From positions 992,001 through 1,056,000 of the forward strand of contig JAKZZE010000018.1 in the NCBI GenBank assembly GCA_024220505.1: a stretch of DNA of 64,000 bases, given 5' to 3'. Origin of the DNA: Rhizopus arrhizus. Lineage: Eukaryota > Mucoromycota > Mucoromycetes > Mucorales > Rhizopodaceae. The notes under the pieces are model-generated. The model was not told the origin of the DNA. It made no database searches and saw only the letters and a program-made list of their open reading frames with translations. This document shows, in pieces, positions 1-11,118 of the stretch. A program made the position numbers and the translations under genes. Position 1 is the first letter of the stretch. The number at the start of each line of letters is the position of its first letter.

Positions 1-421
1 GTTTTTCTAATATTTGCTCATCTTTTACCACAATTGTATCTGCACCAATAACAATATCTGCATTAGGTAAGTCTGGATCAATCTTTTACAATTATTATTA
101 GCGATTTAAAAATAGGACAAAAATAAATTTTAGTTTATTTTACCTCACATCTTTCAAAAATTTCTTTTGCTTTCATATAAGCTGTGTCAGCCACATAATC
201 AGCTTGTGTTTTATAAGCTGCAGGATTATTCTCATCTGGCTTTAAAGTAGTAACAACTTTAAATTCTATTCCCTTTAAACTTTTGATTATTTATTTATTA
301 TACTTGTTGTTGTTGTTGTTTTTACCATGTCACCTAATATTTCTTTTCTTCTAGGTGATGCTGATGCTAATATAATTGATTTACAATTAAGTTGTTTTAT
401 AACAGGTAATTTTAATGGCAT
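1..421 (-). CDS. Maf-like nucleotide pyrophosphatase, 5' part (cut by window edge)
   Basis: Three exons read on the minus strand (421-326, 279-144, 82-1, continuing off the window) with introns of 46 and 61 nt. The N-terminus holds the family's signature ASASPRR followed by a residue run ending in LGD, which forms the nucleotide-binding loop. The last visible exon has GADTIV, whose Asp is the expected catalytic residue. Maf/HAM1-like enzymes hydrolyse non-canonical or modified nucleoside triphosphates to the monophosphate plus pyrophosphate in the cytosol. The C-terminal third lies outside the window, so completeness cannot be judged. The start is the ATG directly before PLKLPVIKQL, with an A-rich leader upstream. 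The family call is strong; substrate is not predictable from sequence. Confidence 0.85.
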
Positions 422-1371
422 TTCTTTTTATTTTGAATAAAGAGGGGAAAAAAGAAAAAAGAAAAAAAAAAATCAGGAAAAAAAAAAAATTGCTGTGATG
501 AAAAACAAGGATTTGCGGAAAATTAAAAACACTGTTTATATCTGTAATGCTTTTAGCATAAGAGAAGTAAGAATAGAATAAACAAATAAAAATTTTGTGT
601 ATTTTTAGATTAAAACCAACACATTAAATACTTGTGACATATTAAACAACACTCCTCTTCGGATTAATCAAATAAATAAAAACTAGAACGCCATTTGACG
701 TGTCCTACTAGAGTAATATCTTTTTGCTTTGCAAATGATAATTTATGTCCAATAACACAATTGAATCATTTTTATTTAAATTGAAAGCTTAGCTTAAACT
801 AAATTGCCTCATTTGCCTTAATATTCCTAAAGCATATCACAAAGTGAACTTTATTTTTCACGTTTAATTGCTATCAAGCGAAGCAAAATCAAGGTGAAAC
901 ACATTTTAGTGGTTGCTAAACGGATATTATTTAAACCGAAATAGCCTTTCATCCGAAAGATAAGATTATGCTTTATTGTTTCGGTTGTGGAGCCATTTTG
1001 AATAATAATAATAGCTCAATAAAAAGTAGTGGCTTATTATCAAGACTAACTTTATATTTATTAATGCGCTTTCACACAGTATTCTTCATGTAAAAAGATA
1101 GTTATGGGAAAACTGTTTAGATCCACTGGCTTTTTTTCCCCTCTTAAATTATAGAAATTGACTTCAAGTAGCAAATGTGCTTGACATTAGGTGAGGCACA
1201 AAAATAATGATTAGTTTAAGATTTACTCTTCTAAAAAGCCATAAGTTTGTATGTTCTTTTTTTATCGCTTTTACTTGGTTTGCTATCTCGGGAAGAAAGC
1301 GTCAACAACTGAATATGTGAGATTACATTTTAGTGAAAGTAAATGATGAAGACGATTGGTAATCCTGTGCC

Positions 1372-1434
<63 letters not shown>

Positions 1435-3399
1435 CTTGTGTCTGTTTGTCTTGAAATGATCATCTAATAAAAACATTAGAATTTGCTCTATTTAGACATG
1501 AATTCTAAAACAGTCTTTATCTTGACTCCATAGAGAATATGTAGGTCATACATAAAAGCCATGCTTATTTTAGCATCCTTTTTTTTTGTAAATAGCATTA
1601 AGCTTATTTTACAATGTTTGTCATAGTAAATATTTTAGGTACTTTTTATTTTAGAAAAAGATGATTTTTTTTTATATATAAAAAATCATCAATAAACAAT
1701 TTCTTTTTTATACCTTTTTTGTGGCGCATTACAAAATATATTATCGATGTTACTTAATTATTGACTTGAGTGGTCTTACAGGCTTTGCTTTATTTATTTA
1801 TTTTTACTCTTATTTCAATTGATGAACTAGACATAGTTTGATTGTTAAAGGATAGTCATTAAATTGGTAGCTTAATCATTTCTTCTTTGATTGTTGGTTG
1901 TGTTATTAAATAAGATAACAACCATATTGTGAACCATAATGCCTCAAAACACTTGGTATTATTTTATGAATTTGTCAATGCAAATATTCAATTTAGCCCA
2001 GGTAAAATCTTGTATGAAGCAAATTTACAAATTTGCATAATTTCAAGTAGAACGTGTCATCTACATTGATTTTCAATCTTTTTAGTCATCTTTCATATAT
2101 ACCACATCAAAAGAGAGAAAGATCAAGCGAATTATCACTCAAACATGAAAACTACATATTTAGCCTTTTTTTCGTGATTTGACTTACCCTAATTGATGAT
2201 GAATTGTAACAAAAATACTATATTTGACGAGCAAAGCTTGTACTGGTACTACATCTACTGCTTCTAATTAAATTACAAGATTTGTGCATTCAGAACATTA
2301 TACATTTGTTGATTATAAAAATAACCCGCAAAAGACAATGCATTGATATAGATAAGGAAATGCTAATATTTCAATGGTAAAAATAATCGTTTCATTGCTG
2401 AACACAATAAATGTGGATACTTGGAATAAAGTATGAAATTAGCAAAGAATATTTACCATTATTTCTAAATACCTATTCTTAAAATAAAAGAGCAAACATA
2501 CCATCGTCAGTATCTCAAGCAGTTCTTATATTAGTAATCTCACCTCTCTACTGAGTATATCTAGTAAAAAGCTCAAATTCATAAACTGTAATAATGAGGT
2601 AAAGAAAAGAAAAAATTATTTCTTCTGCTTCAGTATCTAAATCAAGAACTGAACTGTCCAAAATCTACACAATGTATATTGAAAGTGTAGCAAATATCAT
2701 CATCTCTTGATGGATAGTTTAAAGAAGTATAACATTACTGCTACTATTGCTAAATTGGCATGACGTTCAGCAAACAAAATTTTACAGAGAAAAGACATAA
2801 GAATTCAATTAGATCAATTAATTAAAAGCATTGAATATAAGCAGAGATAATTAAAGCAACATTACTACGTCGCTTGTAGTCATTGTGAATCTTTAACATG
2901 CAGTCTTTGGCTTTCGCTATCATCAAATGAATGATACTATGTTCAGAGTATAATTTGATCAAGTAATGATACACATAATGAATTAAGAAAAGTCAATGGT
3001 GCAAAACTATCGCGTAATGTGAAGCAGTTGAAAAGGATTTCCCAAAAACTAAAAGAGGTAAAAAAAAAAAAGGGCAAGAAGTTAAAGCAGGAAGAATACA
3101 AGAGAACGAACAAGTAAAGTGCCACTAGTTGAGAATTATAAAGACAGTATCATTATATGTTTATTATGAGACTTTTACTTAAAAGAATATTAAATACATG
3201 CTGAATCTATTATTCATTGACATAGATGCGATAACAATTTTAAGAAGTGACAATCCAATAACGTTTTGCTTCTGTACACGTCATTATTTTCGGGGCGAAA
3301 TCAAAATCACATTTTAAACTCAAAGCAATTTTTTTTAAAACATCCCTTTCCTCCCTTTCCCCTGGGTTATATCTCCTTCCCTAGAAAAAAAATATAAAA
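422..3399. other. Gene-poor AT-rich interval of 3 kb
   Basis: No convincing exon was found on either strand; open frames here are short and low in complexity. The most prominent object is an uninterrupted run of 57 T at 1374-1430. It lies between the divergent Maf-like gene (minus) and the subunit e gene (plus), so it must contain both promoters. Confidence 0.6.
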
Positions 3400-3789
3400 A
3401 TGGTTAACAGTGCTGTTGCAAACGTAAGTGCTAATATAAATGAAAAAGAGGGATATTAAAGGAGAAAAATAGGTTGGACGTTGGTCCGCTTTAGCTTATG
3501 GTCTCTTTTATGGCTACACTCACAACATTAGTTTGCAAAAGCAAGCTGAACAAAAAAAGATTGAAGCTGAATACCATCGTAAAGAACTTTTGATTGAACA
3601 AGCTAGACTTGCTTATGCTAAACAAAACGCTGCTTCAACCACTGCTGCTACTACCACTTCAGGTAATGAATTAGAAACAAGTAAAAAAAAAAAATTTTTT
3701 TTTCTGATAAAACCTGTTTCCTAGTTGATGTTGATAGCCCTGAATTTGATTTGGAAAAGTTTATTAGTCAACTTGAAAAAGAAAACTAA
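3400..3789 (+). CDS. ATP synthase subunit e (mitochondrial F1Fo dimerisation subunit)
   Basis: Three exons (3400-3423, 3473-3680, 3725-3789) give a 98-residue protein. The N-terminal hydrophobic stretch contains GLFYG, the GxxxG helix-packing motif typical of subunit e (yeast Atp21/Tim11). It is followed by a charged coiled-coil-like helix (QKQAEQKKIEAEYHRKE) and a short acidic tail. Subunit e sits in the inner membrane Fo sector and is needed for ATP synthase dimers and crista shape. Length agrees with the family's usual 70-100 residues. The second donor is ambiguous: a GT at 3662 would also splice, but only the donor at 3681 keeps the tail VDSPEFDLEKFISQLEKEN in frame. The first intron splits codons after residue 8. 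Confidence 0.85.
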
Positions 3790-3929
3790 AAAAAAGATTG
3801 GGAAATAAAATAAGTTTGTACAAAAATAATTGACAACAATGAAGTTTGTTATTGTTTAGTGTGGGGTTCATTATATTTTTATTTAAAGCTTTTTTCTTAT
3901 TATTCTCTTTTCTTTTACACATACACACA

Positions 3930-4692
3930 ATGGAAATGATTCATGAGGACAATTGGGAAGTGGATATCAATTTCTCTGATACAAAAGTATTTCAGCGTAA
4001 AGGCGTTTATGCAATGGAGCCTGATAAAGAATTAAGTCTTGCTTGTGAAAGATATCAATTCCGAACTCATTCTCCTCAAGAATACCTTGAAGATGATGAA
4101 AGCGAAACAAGCAGTAGCATTTTATCTACTAGTAATTACTCAGAAGTCACTAGTCATAGTACACTCATTCGTGGTTTGGACGGCTTCATGTATGCAGGAC
4201 AAGGTACAATACAAAGATTGGGAAACTCTAAACAAGTACATGCGTATGATGATTGGGATCAAGATATCGAGATTACACCTTCAAAATTCAAGCAGCAACC
4301 CAAGAAAAATCTCTATGACTCTCAAATGCCAATTGAACCACTCCCATTGGAATTGTCTTCACCTAATGCAAATGTTTACTTTTGTGAACCAGAGCATGAT
4401 AACGATAACAATTTTGATGGACTTGAATTTCCTCAGGATATGGCTTTACTCTCAAAAAGACTTGATGAAAAGAAGAAGGGCATTGAAGTCTACAACCATT
4501 CAGTACCACAGCAACAAATGATGGAAAAGCAAAAACCTAATCATATTTTAGCCTCTATTCAAAGAGAGAAAGAGGAGGATGATTTCTGTGAAGGATTGAA
4601 TATCAAAGAATTTAATATTGGAAAACAAAAGAAAATCATTACCACTAAACAACAACGGTCTAGGTTGCCACAGCCAAAGCCCATTCGAATTC

Positions 4693-4724
<32 letters not shown>

Positions 4725-5533
4725 CCAAAGCCACCTATACAGCGACTATATCGGTTTACATTGGACACAGTTGCTTCACGTAGAAGAGCAGAAGAGATTC
4801 GAGCTCAATCACAGAAATCATTAAAACTAGATAACAAGAAAAAAAATGATAATAAGTCGAGTCCTTCAGAAAAAAAAGGAGCAAACGGTATGACATTGAT
4901 CGCCAAGCCAAAAAAGACAAGTTATATGGTCACTGTTCTCAATTGGATGAACTGGATAACTTGAATACATTGAAGGCCAAGAAAAAGTATGTTTTGTCTA
5001 CAAAACATACAAAGGGCGAAAATAAAACAGACTCTCAAAGACCTTGGCGTACGAATATGGCGAAAGCTCCTAAACAGAGTACAGTTAAATTGATAAAGCC
5101 AAACGATCTAAATATCAAGAAAGGTAAGGTGACGAACTGACTCTCCTCTCTGTTATTAACGCGTAAAACAGAGTTCAATGGGATGAAGTTTGATGAAAAT
5201 AGTCAAAGTTGGAAGGGCAACGAGAATGCATTGTTGGCATTTCAAGAGAAAACCAGTATACGTCGACCTTTACTTATTAATAGTAGACAGCCAATAAGTA
5301 AATATACTTCAGCCATTGTGAACAATATGATATATGATGCAGAAAATTTTCGGTGGGTATCAATATTTGGACCAGAGGCTGAACATAATGAACTAGATGC
5401 TATTGAGGATTTAAAAGACAATACTATTTGTAAAAAAGATTATAGAGAATTCAAGCTGACAGTTGAAGTCAAACGAGAGATGATGCTTGAACAAGAAAGG
5501 TATGAAAGCTGGATACAGCATTGGCCTTTATAG
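3930..5533 (+). CDS. Bfa1/Byr4-like regulator of septation (two-component GAP subunit), with apparent -1 frameshift
   Basis: The protein begins MEMIHEDNWEVDI and shows short conserved boxes of the Bfa1/Byr4 family: GTIQRLG, DDWDQDIEI, GMTLI, a box YGHCSQLDEL matching the family's YGDGTELD, then two C-terminal repeats of the type GMKFDxxxxxWxGNE and NMIYDxxxxRWVS. Family members act with Bub2/Cdc16 as the GAP for the Tem1/Spg1 GTPase at the spindle pole body, restraining mitotic exit and septation. A Gln run of ten or more lies at about residue 255. The frame changes from 0 to -1 at 4910-4916 (A AAA AAG); without it translation stops at 4964, before the conserved C-terminal half. One intron, 5124-5171, is clear. 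An earlier in-frame ATG at 3846 would add a hydrophobic leader and is judged non-coding. Family identity is moderately sure. Confidence 0.65.
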
Positions 5534-5680
5534 CACACAAACATTTTTGGTGGTTTGCATTTTTAAGTTCAAATAAGGAAATTCCATTGTATAACAAAAC
5601 AAAGCAACCTTCTCCTATTCTTTTATATTTAGTCCTTTTTTCACTTTTCTTTCTTCTTCTTCTTTATACTTTATAAATAA

Positions 5681-7710
5681 ATGATGACAATCGATACAAT
5701 TGAAAATCAATTTAATGATCTTATTTTACAAATGGCCGAGTTGGAAGTAAACATCAATAAAGAGTATGTTGGGTGGGTACATAATGAATTAATATAATAG
5801 GGTGGCTTACAAGCACTATTGGAAAAAGTAAAGAACAATACACAAATGACAAGGGTAAATAATAGTTCACACAAATTTACAAGTTTACTTACTATGGTTA
5901 TAGGATATCGCTGCTTTCTTAAAAAAGAGAGCATTTTTAGAAGAAAGTTATGGCCGTGATATGGTTAAAATTGCTCAAACGAGCGCTGAAACATTTGATA
6001 AATCACATCCAAAGTCAGGGTACGTATAGTAATAAGAGAATGTATCTTTAAATAACAATTAGTAAAGCACTTTTGGTGATGTTTGGATATCCATATTAAA
6101 AGTGCATGAAAATATTGGCAGTCAACGTATTCGATTTGCTAATTCAATTACTGAATCAGCAGAAGATTTATTGACACTATCAAAGCATATTGAAAAAGAT
6201 AGAAAAAAGATTAAAGATGCTGGTTTACATTATGAAAAGCAAGTTCAAGAAGCAGATTTACAATTAGAAAAAAGTAAACAAAAGTTTGAATCGACTAATG
6301 AAGAGTGGGGGAAAGCTGTGTCGCAAAAGAATCAAGAACCAAGTCAAAATACCAAAAAGAATTTATTTAGATCAAGCAGAACGGCCGCACAGGTACACTA
6401 TTAAACGAATTTTTATTTTTGCAATATTGAATGCAATGAGTAGCTAGATAGAAATGAAAATGATTGTAGACATAAAATGGATGCTGCAGATAGTCAATAT
6501 AAATTACAGCAGAAAAAGACTGTACAAGCACACGCTGAATATTATGAAACTCATCTACCCAAAGTACTATCAGTAAGTTAATATGTTTCACACTTGTTAT
6601 TAAGATATATAACAGTATAACTTGTAGGAATTGAAAGCAGTAGATGATGAATGTAGTGTCGCACTTCGATATCAATTAGCAAGTTATGCCTATACTTTTG
6701 AGCAAGCTTTAACTGAAGATGGTCTTGCTTTGGATAATGATCAAGGTACATTGTATTTAAGATCAGAAAGCATGCACTAACCATATTATGCTAATAGGAA
6801 AGGGATTACGAAGTCTAATAAACAAGATTGATAAAGATTCAGATTGGATAGAGTTCGTAAGATTATGCTCAGATCGTAGCGGTCGCATACAAAAGAATGA
6901 TTATTTAGCACAAGATCACAACAGTGTAAGTGTTGAATCATATTTTTTTTAGTATAATAATTAAATTCCAAAAGAAGATGTCAGTTAGTAATAGTTATAC
7001 AAACCCTCGGGTATTTGGCGTGTCTTTAGAGAAACTAGCCGAAACTTCACCTGACATGGTGCCTGACATCTTAAAGAGATGCGCTACTGTTGTGGAAGAA
7101 TACGCACTTAATTCAGTAGGCATTTATCGAATATCAGGTATTGGTAGCAAAATACAAAAGATAAAAATGAAGTTTGAAAATGGAGATCCCAATCCTATAT
7201 CAGAAGAAGATTTATCGGATATTAATAATGTCACTGGGGTGTTAAAACTTTGGTTTAGAGAATTACCTAATCCATTGTTCCCTAGAAGCTCATATCAACA
7301 GTTTCTTGATGCAGCAAGTAAAGTATTTATTGTTTGCTTGATATTTGCGTTTATTCATATCATATAGAATTACCTGATGATAGAGCAAGATTAATTGCAT
7401 TACACACAGCTATTAATGATTTATCGGATGCACATTATGCTACTTTGAAATATTTAATGTGCCATCTTTACAAGTAAATTTATCAAATTATATGTTATTA
7501 CTTTGTTATTTATGTAGCTTATAACATAGAGTGCAATCTTATCAAAGATTTAATAAAATGGGCGCTGCCAATTTAGCAACTATCTTTGGCTTGACTTTAA
7601 TGAGTAACGAAGCAGGCTCTCAAACACAAATAGCTGAATCTCAGTTACAAGCCAAGGTAGTGCAATCTATCTTAGAAAGTTACAAAGAAATTTTTGAAGA
7701 CGAAGAATAA
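5681..7710 (+). CDS. F-BAR domain plus RhoGAP protein (Rgd1-like)
   Basis: About ten exons. The N-terminal half is an F-BAR/FCH coiled coil: a helix ALLEKVKNN, then FLKKRAFLEESYGRDMVKIAQ, which is the FCH signature, then long charged helices to about 6770. The C-terminal half (6980-7710) is a RhoGAP domain with GIYRISG, whose Arg is the catalytic finger, and LKLWFRELPNPL plus NLATIFGLTLM, all standard family motifs. Yeast Rgd1 has the same order and activates GTP hydrolysis on Rho3/Rho4 at the bud tip and neck; the fission yeast relatives act in cytokinesis. The F-BAR part binds curved, phosphoinositide-rich membrane. The first intron donor is uncertain (5749 or 5767), but the downstream frame is not. 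The linker between the two domains is short. It follows the Byr4-like gene by 150 nt, same strand. Confidence 0.87.
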
Positions 7711-7742
7711 AAAAAACCATATTTTTCTTTTTCACAGATAAA

Positions 7743-8521
7743 ATGCTTGCGTTCGAGATTTTATCACAAATAGTTTCTAATCTAAAAGATGACCAAGAGA
7801 CGCTTGCTATATTAGCTACTCTTTCACATACACTACGCAACATAACACAACCTTTCTTGTATTATTCCCCTCAATTTAAAACATTCAAAAAGTTTGAATT
7901 ATTCACATCACAATTGACTGAACAAACTGGTTCACTTGTTAGACAATTAGATTTACACATGTTGCCTCATCGATGGGAAGCAAAGATGAACAAATCACTG
8001 ATACGATTAGCACCCAAAATACCTAATCTCCAATTACTCAATCTGGATCTCTGTTCCCAATTGTAAGTTTTCTTTTTTAAAATTGTGCTTCACCGCTCAT
8101 GTAACATACATTTAGAACTAACAAGTCACTTATTCAACTGACAAAGCACTTGTATGACCTACGAATACTCTGTATTGATCAATGCACCTTGATCAATGAC
8201 GAAGCCATCGAAGCACTCATACATTGCTGCCCACACATTCAAGAAATATATTTGGGTTCAACACATATTACAGATACATCACTCATTTTGATGGCTAGAC
8301 ACCTTAAATCACTTACCAGAGTACATATGCCTGGATGCGAGAAAATATCGGAAGTGGGATTAAGAGCTTTGACAGAAGAATGCAAAACATTGAAACATTT
8401 TGACATAAAAGATTGTTATAATATAGTGGGAGATTTTAGACAATTAATAAGTGATAATGAATACGAAGATGAGTATGAATTTGATGAATATGAAAGCGTA
8501 TACGAAAGTGAAGAAGATTGA
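7743..8521 (+). CDS. F-box-like / leucine-rich repeat protein
   Basis: Two exons (7743-8062 and 8116-8521, 53-nt intron) encode 241 residues. The N-terminus, LAFEILSQIVSNL with SHTLRNITQPFLY after it, fits an F-box start, where Skp1 would bind. The rest consists of leucine-rich repeats of the cysteine-containing type seen in Grr1 and Amn1: LCIDQCTLINDEAIEALI, IYLGSTHITDTSLILMA, VHMPGCEKISEVGLRAL, FDIKDCYNI. The tail is strongly acidic with Tyr (EDEYEFDEYESVYESEED). Such proteins serve as substrate receptors of SCF ubiquitin ligases; Amn1-type members instead block mitotic-exit signalling. No substrate can be named. The start is only 33 nt after the RhoGAP stop codon, very tight for two separate transcripts. 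Confidence 0.75.
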
Positions 8522-8654
8522 AATTGTACATATTTAATAAAAAGCTCAAAAGCGTCATTGTTCCTCTGCTTCTTTGGTCGGGATCTGAAAAAAAGAATAA
8601 AAGCCTCCAGATAACTTTTCTTTTTTTTAAAAGTAAAAAAAAAAAAAAAACACG

Positions 8655-9265
8655 ATGTCAGATCACCAAGAATTACTCGATGATATTATCTACTTTGCTC
8701 GTGCAGGAGATCTGGAAGAACTCCAATCAAGTAAGCCTGAACCCGAACTGCTGATTGAAAAAGACGAAACTGGAAAAACTGCACTTCATATGGCAAGTGC
8801 TAATAATCACTTGGGTAATAAAAGGCAACTGATGCACACATACAACATGTACTAATATACATACTATAGACATTGTAAAATATATAATTGAACAAATTTC
8901 AACTTTAAAAGATGCAAAGCAACTGATTAACGTACAAAACGCAGAAGGAAATACGCCACTTCATTGGGCAGCTTTAAACGGTCACTATGAAGTAGTTGAA
9001 GCTTTAGTGAAAGGAGGCGCTGATTGCACGGTAAATGAAATAATCAATAACAATCATAATAAGTATTAATAAGGAAAGATAGATTAAAAATTTAATGAAC
9101 CATTCAGCTATTTATGAAGCGCAACAAAGAAACCATGAGAAAGTGGCTGAATTCTTTATGAGCATAATGGTTGAGCAAGAACCAGAGCAACCACTTGAAG
9201 AAGACCAACAATATGTAGAAACGGGTGTTCAACCATTAAAGAAAGCCGTAGAAGAAGATAAATAA
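8655..9265 (+). CDS. Ankyrin repeat protein, Yar1-like (Rps3 chaperone family)
   Basis: Three exons; introns near 8815-8870 and 9031-9088. The motifs ARAGDLEEL, TGKTALHMASANNHL, EGNTPLHWAALNGHYEVV and SAIYEAQQRNHEKV follow the yeast Yar1 layout, with two central ankyrin repeats, a terminal half repeat and an acidic C-terminus. Yar1 binds newly made ribosomal protein uS3 (Rps3), keeps it soluble and carries it to the nucleus. Length, about 170-180 residues, is a little shorter than the yeast protein's 200. The call rests on the order and spacing of the repeats and on the acidic tail. A generic ankyrin protein cannot be excluded. The start codon follows an A-rich leader (A run at 8636-8650). 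Confidence 0.72.
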
Positions 9266-9424
9266 AGTTGTTTGTTGACTGTTACCATTTAAGGAATGTT
9301 TTTGACATCTAAAAAATAAGGAAAGCCTCCTTCCCCCTTTTTAATTAAAGTATTTATTTTCATTACTCTTTTTCTACTTTCTTTTTATTTATTTTTATAT
9401 TTATTTTTTTTCTTTATTAACAAT

Positions 9425-10976
9425 ATGGGCTTTTGTCATCGTTGTGGAGAAATAACTCGAGGAAAATGTAGTAAATGTGGTGGAAGATCTGTTGAGTCTA
9501 CTATAAGCTGTCTTGTTTCCGAAGTAGGTGGAGTGTCAATTGTGGATAAATGGCAGTCTCAGTAAGTATTGTTTTTATTTATATGAAACAAACAAAATAA
9601 TAATTTATTATACAAAAGGTATGCGGGTACAATACTTGCACCAGAAGAAATGATTAAAAAATCAAATCAGAATGCTAAACGAATACCAACTGCTCAATCT
9701 GCTTTCTACACTAATAAAAAGGTGTGTAGTTGTTGTAGCAAAGCATTATATCATACAACTATTTTAGAAGATGATGTACCTTATTGCAAAGAATGTCATT
9801 TAAAGCTATATAATAAGGGCCATTGGTAAATAATAACAAAGAAGCGTATACAAAGTAACTAAAATTAATACGTATTATAGCCCTTCCTGTAACCAACCGA
9901 TATCTGAAAATGATGCTTGGATCGAGCATATCGACAAGAAATGGCATAAAGAATGTTTTGTTTGCTTTAATTGTAAAAAATCTTTAGAGTCAAATCCTCT
10001 AATAGACCTTCAAAACCGTCCTTGTTGTGAGCCTTGCTTCATGGTGCAGGCTGGTACAAAAAATAACAGCATAAGAAGACCATCTTATAATGACGATTCT
10101 ATTTCCTCGCAATCAAGCCTTTCTTCCCTTGGCTCTACAAGATCATCTATTTTATTATCAAAGTACAATAGCTCAAGGCCTCGTCTTGATGGTGACTTAT
10201 TTCAGCCTTCTCTTAGCACACCGCCTTTGTCACGTACACCCTCGCCTGAAGATTCTCCAGACTTACTTTCAAAAAGAAAATCTTCTCATCGTCCAAGATT
10301 AGCTATACCTAAAGAACAAATGTCTACCCCTCTTGTAAATACGCCCTCTGTCTCTTCTCCTGTTATCAAGTCCATCTCTCAAAAACCTTGTCAATACTGC
10401 CGTGAGCCTTTAGGTGATACCGGTAAAAAACTCAAACTGGCATTGTCCTCTGGACAATATGCATGGTTTCATAAGGCCTGCTTTCTTTGTAGTCGGTGTC
10501 ACCTCCCATTTGATAATAATGAATGTGCAACTGATGGCAAAGCAGTGTATCATTTAAATTGCAGTGCACAAAACTGCTTTGAATGTAAAAAATCTATCTC
10601 TGAAGATTCCTATAGATTCCAAGATAAAGTCTATCACTTTGAGTGTTTTACATGTAAAGGAGGATGCAGTCAAGTTATATCCCTTGGAGAGCCCTTTTTC
10701 GAAGTCAATCGCCTACCTTACTGCCAGTCTTGTCATGATCTACACTCACAACCCAAGATTCGTTCAAGAGTACTGCCAAGATTAGGAGGGTCAAAGACAT
10801 GTCCAAGATGTCGGCAGACGATAGCCATTATGGATGATACACCTGGTCCGTTTGCAAGTCGCTGGCATAAAAAATGTTTACGGTGTGCTAAATGCTCTAA
10901 ACAACTGGATTCTGGTGCAAAGGTTTATAGCGGAAGCCAAGGCGAGTCATTAGTTTACTGTAGAACTTGTTTGTAG
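9425..10976 (+). CDS. Multi-LIM-domain protein (paxillin-like)
   Basis: Three exons; introns near 9562-9618 and 9830-9879. The protein opens with a small Cys cluster (CHRCGEITRGKCSKCGG) and then has four LIM double zinc fingers. The first ends CEPC near 10035; the others start CQYC (10390), CFEC (10576) and CPRC (10801), each with the WHKxC or YHFEC turn between its two fingers. Between the first and second LIM lies a Ser/Pro-rich, probably disordered and phosphorylated linker (10040-10380, for example SRTPSPEDSPD). In fungi this layout is found in Pxl1/paxillin-like and Rga-type proteins that work at the cell cortex and cytokinetic ring. No RhoGAP domain is attached, so this is a LIM-only protein. 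It is the last plus-strand gene before a convergent gene 140 nt away. Confidence 0.8.
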
Positions 10977-11118
10977 TACTGTTTGAAATAAATAAAAAAG
11001 AATCCTTTTTTAATGTACAGTAATTGGGATTAACGTGTATTGCACATTTTAAACCATTCATTAAGGATATAACTTATTTGAAAAATAAAATAAAAAATTA
11101 GGCTCCTTCATTTACAGT

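Noticed and set aside
2943..3125. Short minus-strand frame rich in Phe and Leu
   Set aside because: A-rich plus strand read backwards; such hydrophobic frames occur throughout the AT-rich spacers.
3846..3929. Upstream ATG giving the Byr4-like protein a hydrophobic leader
   Set aside because: The leader is T-rich untranslated-type sequence; the ATG at 3930 starts the hydrophilic conserved part, and the family has no signal peptide.
4690..4725. CAA repeat as a possible expandable microsatellite element
   Set aside because: It is in frame as a Gln tract of a protein-coding exon, common in fungal regulatory proteins; no sign of a separate element.
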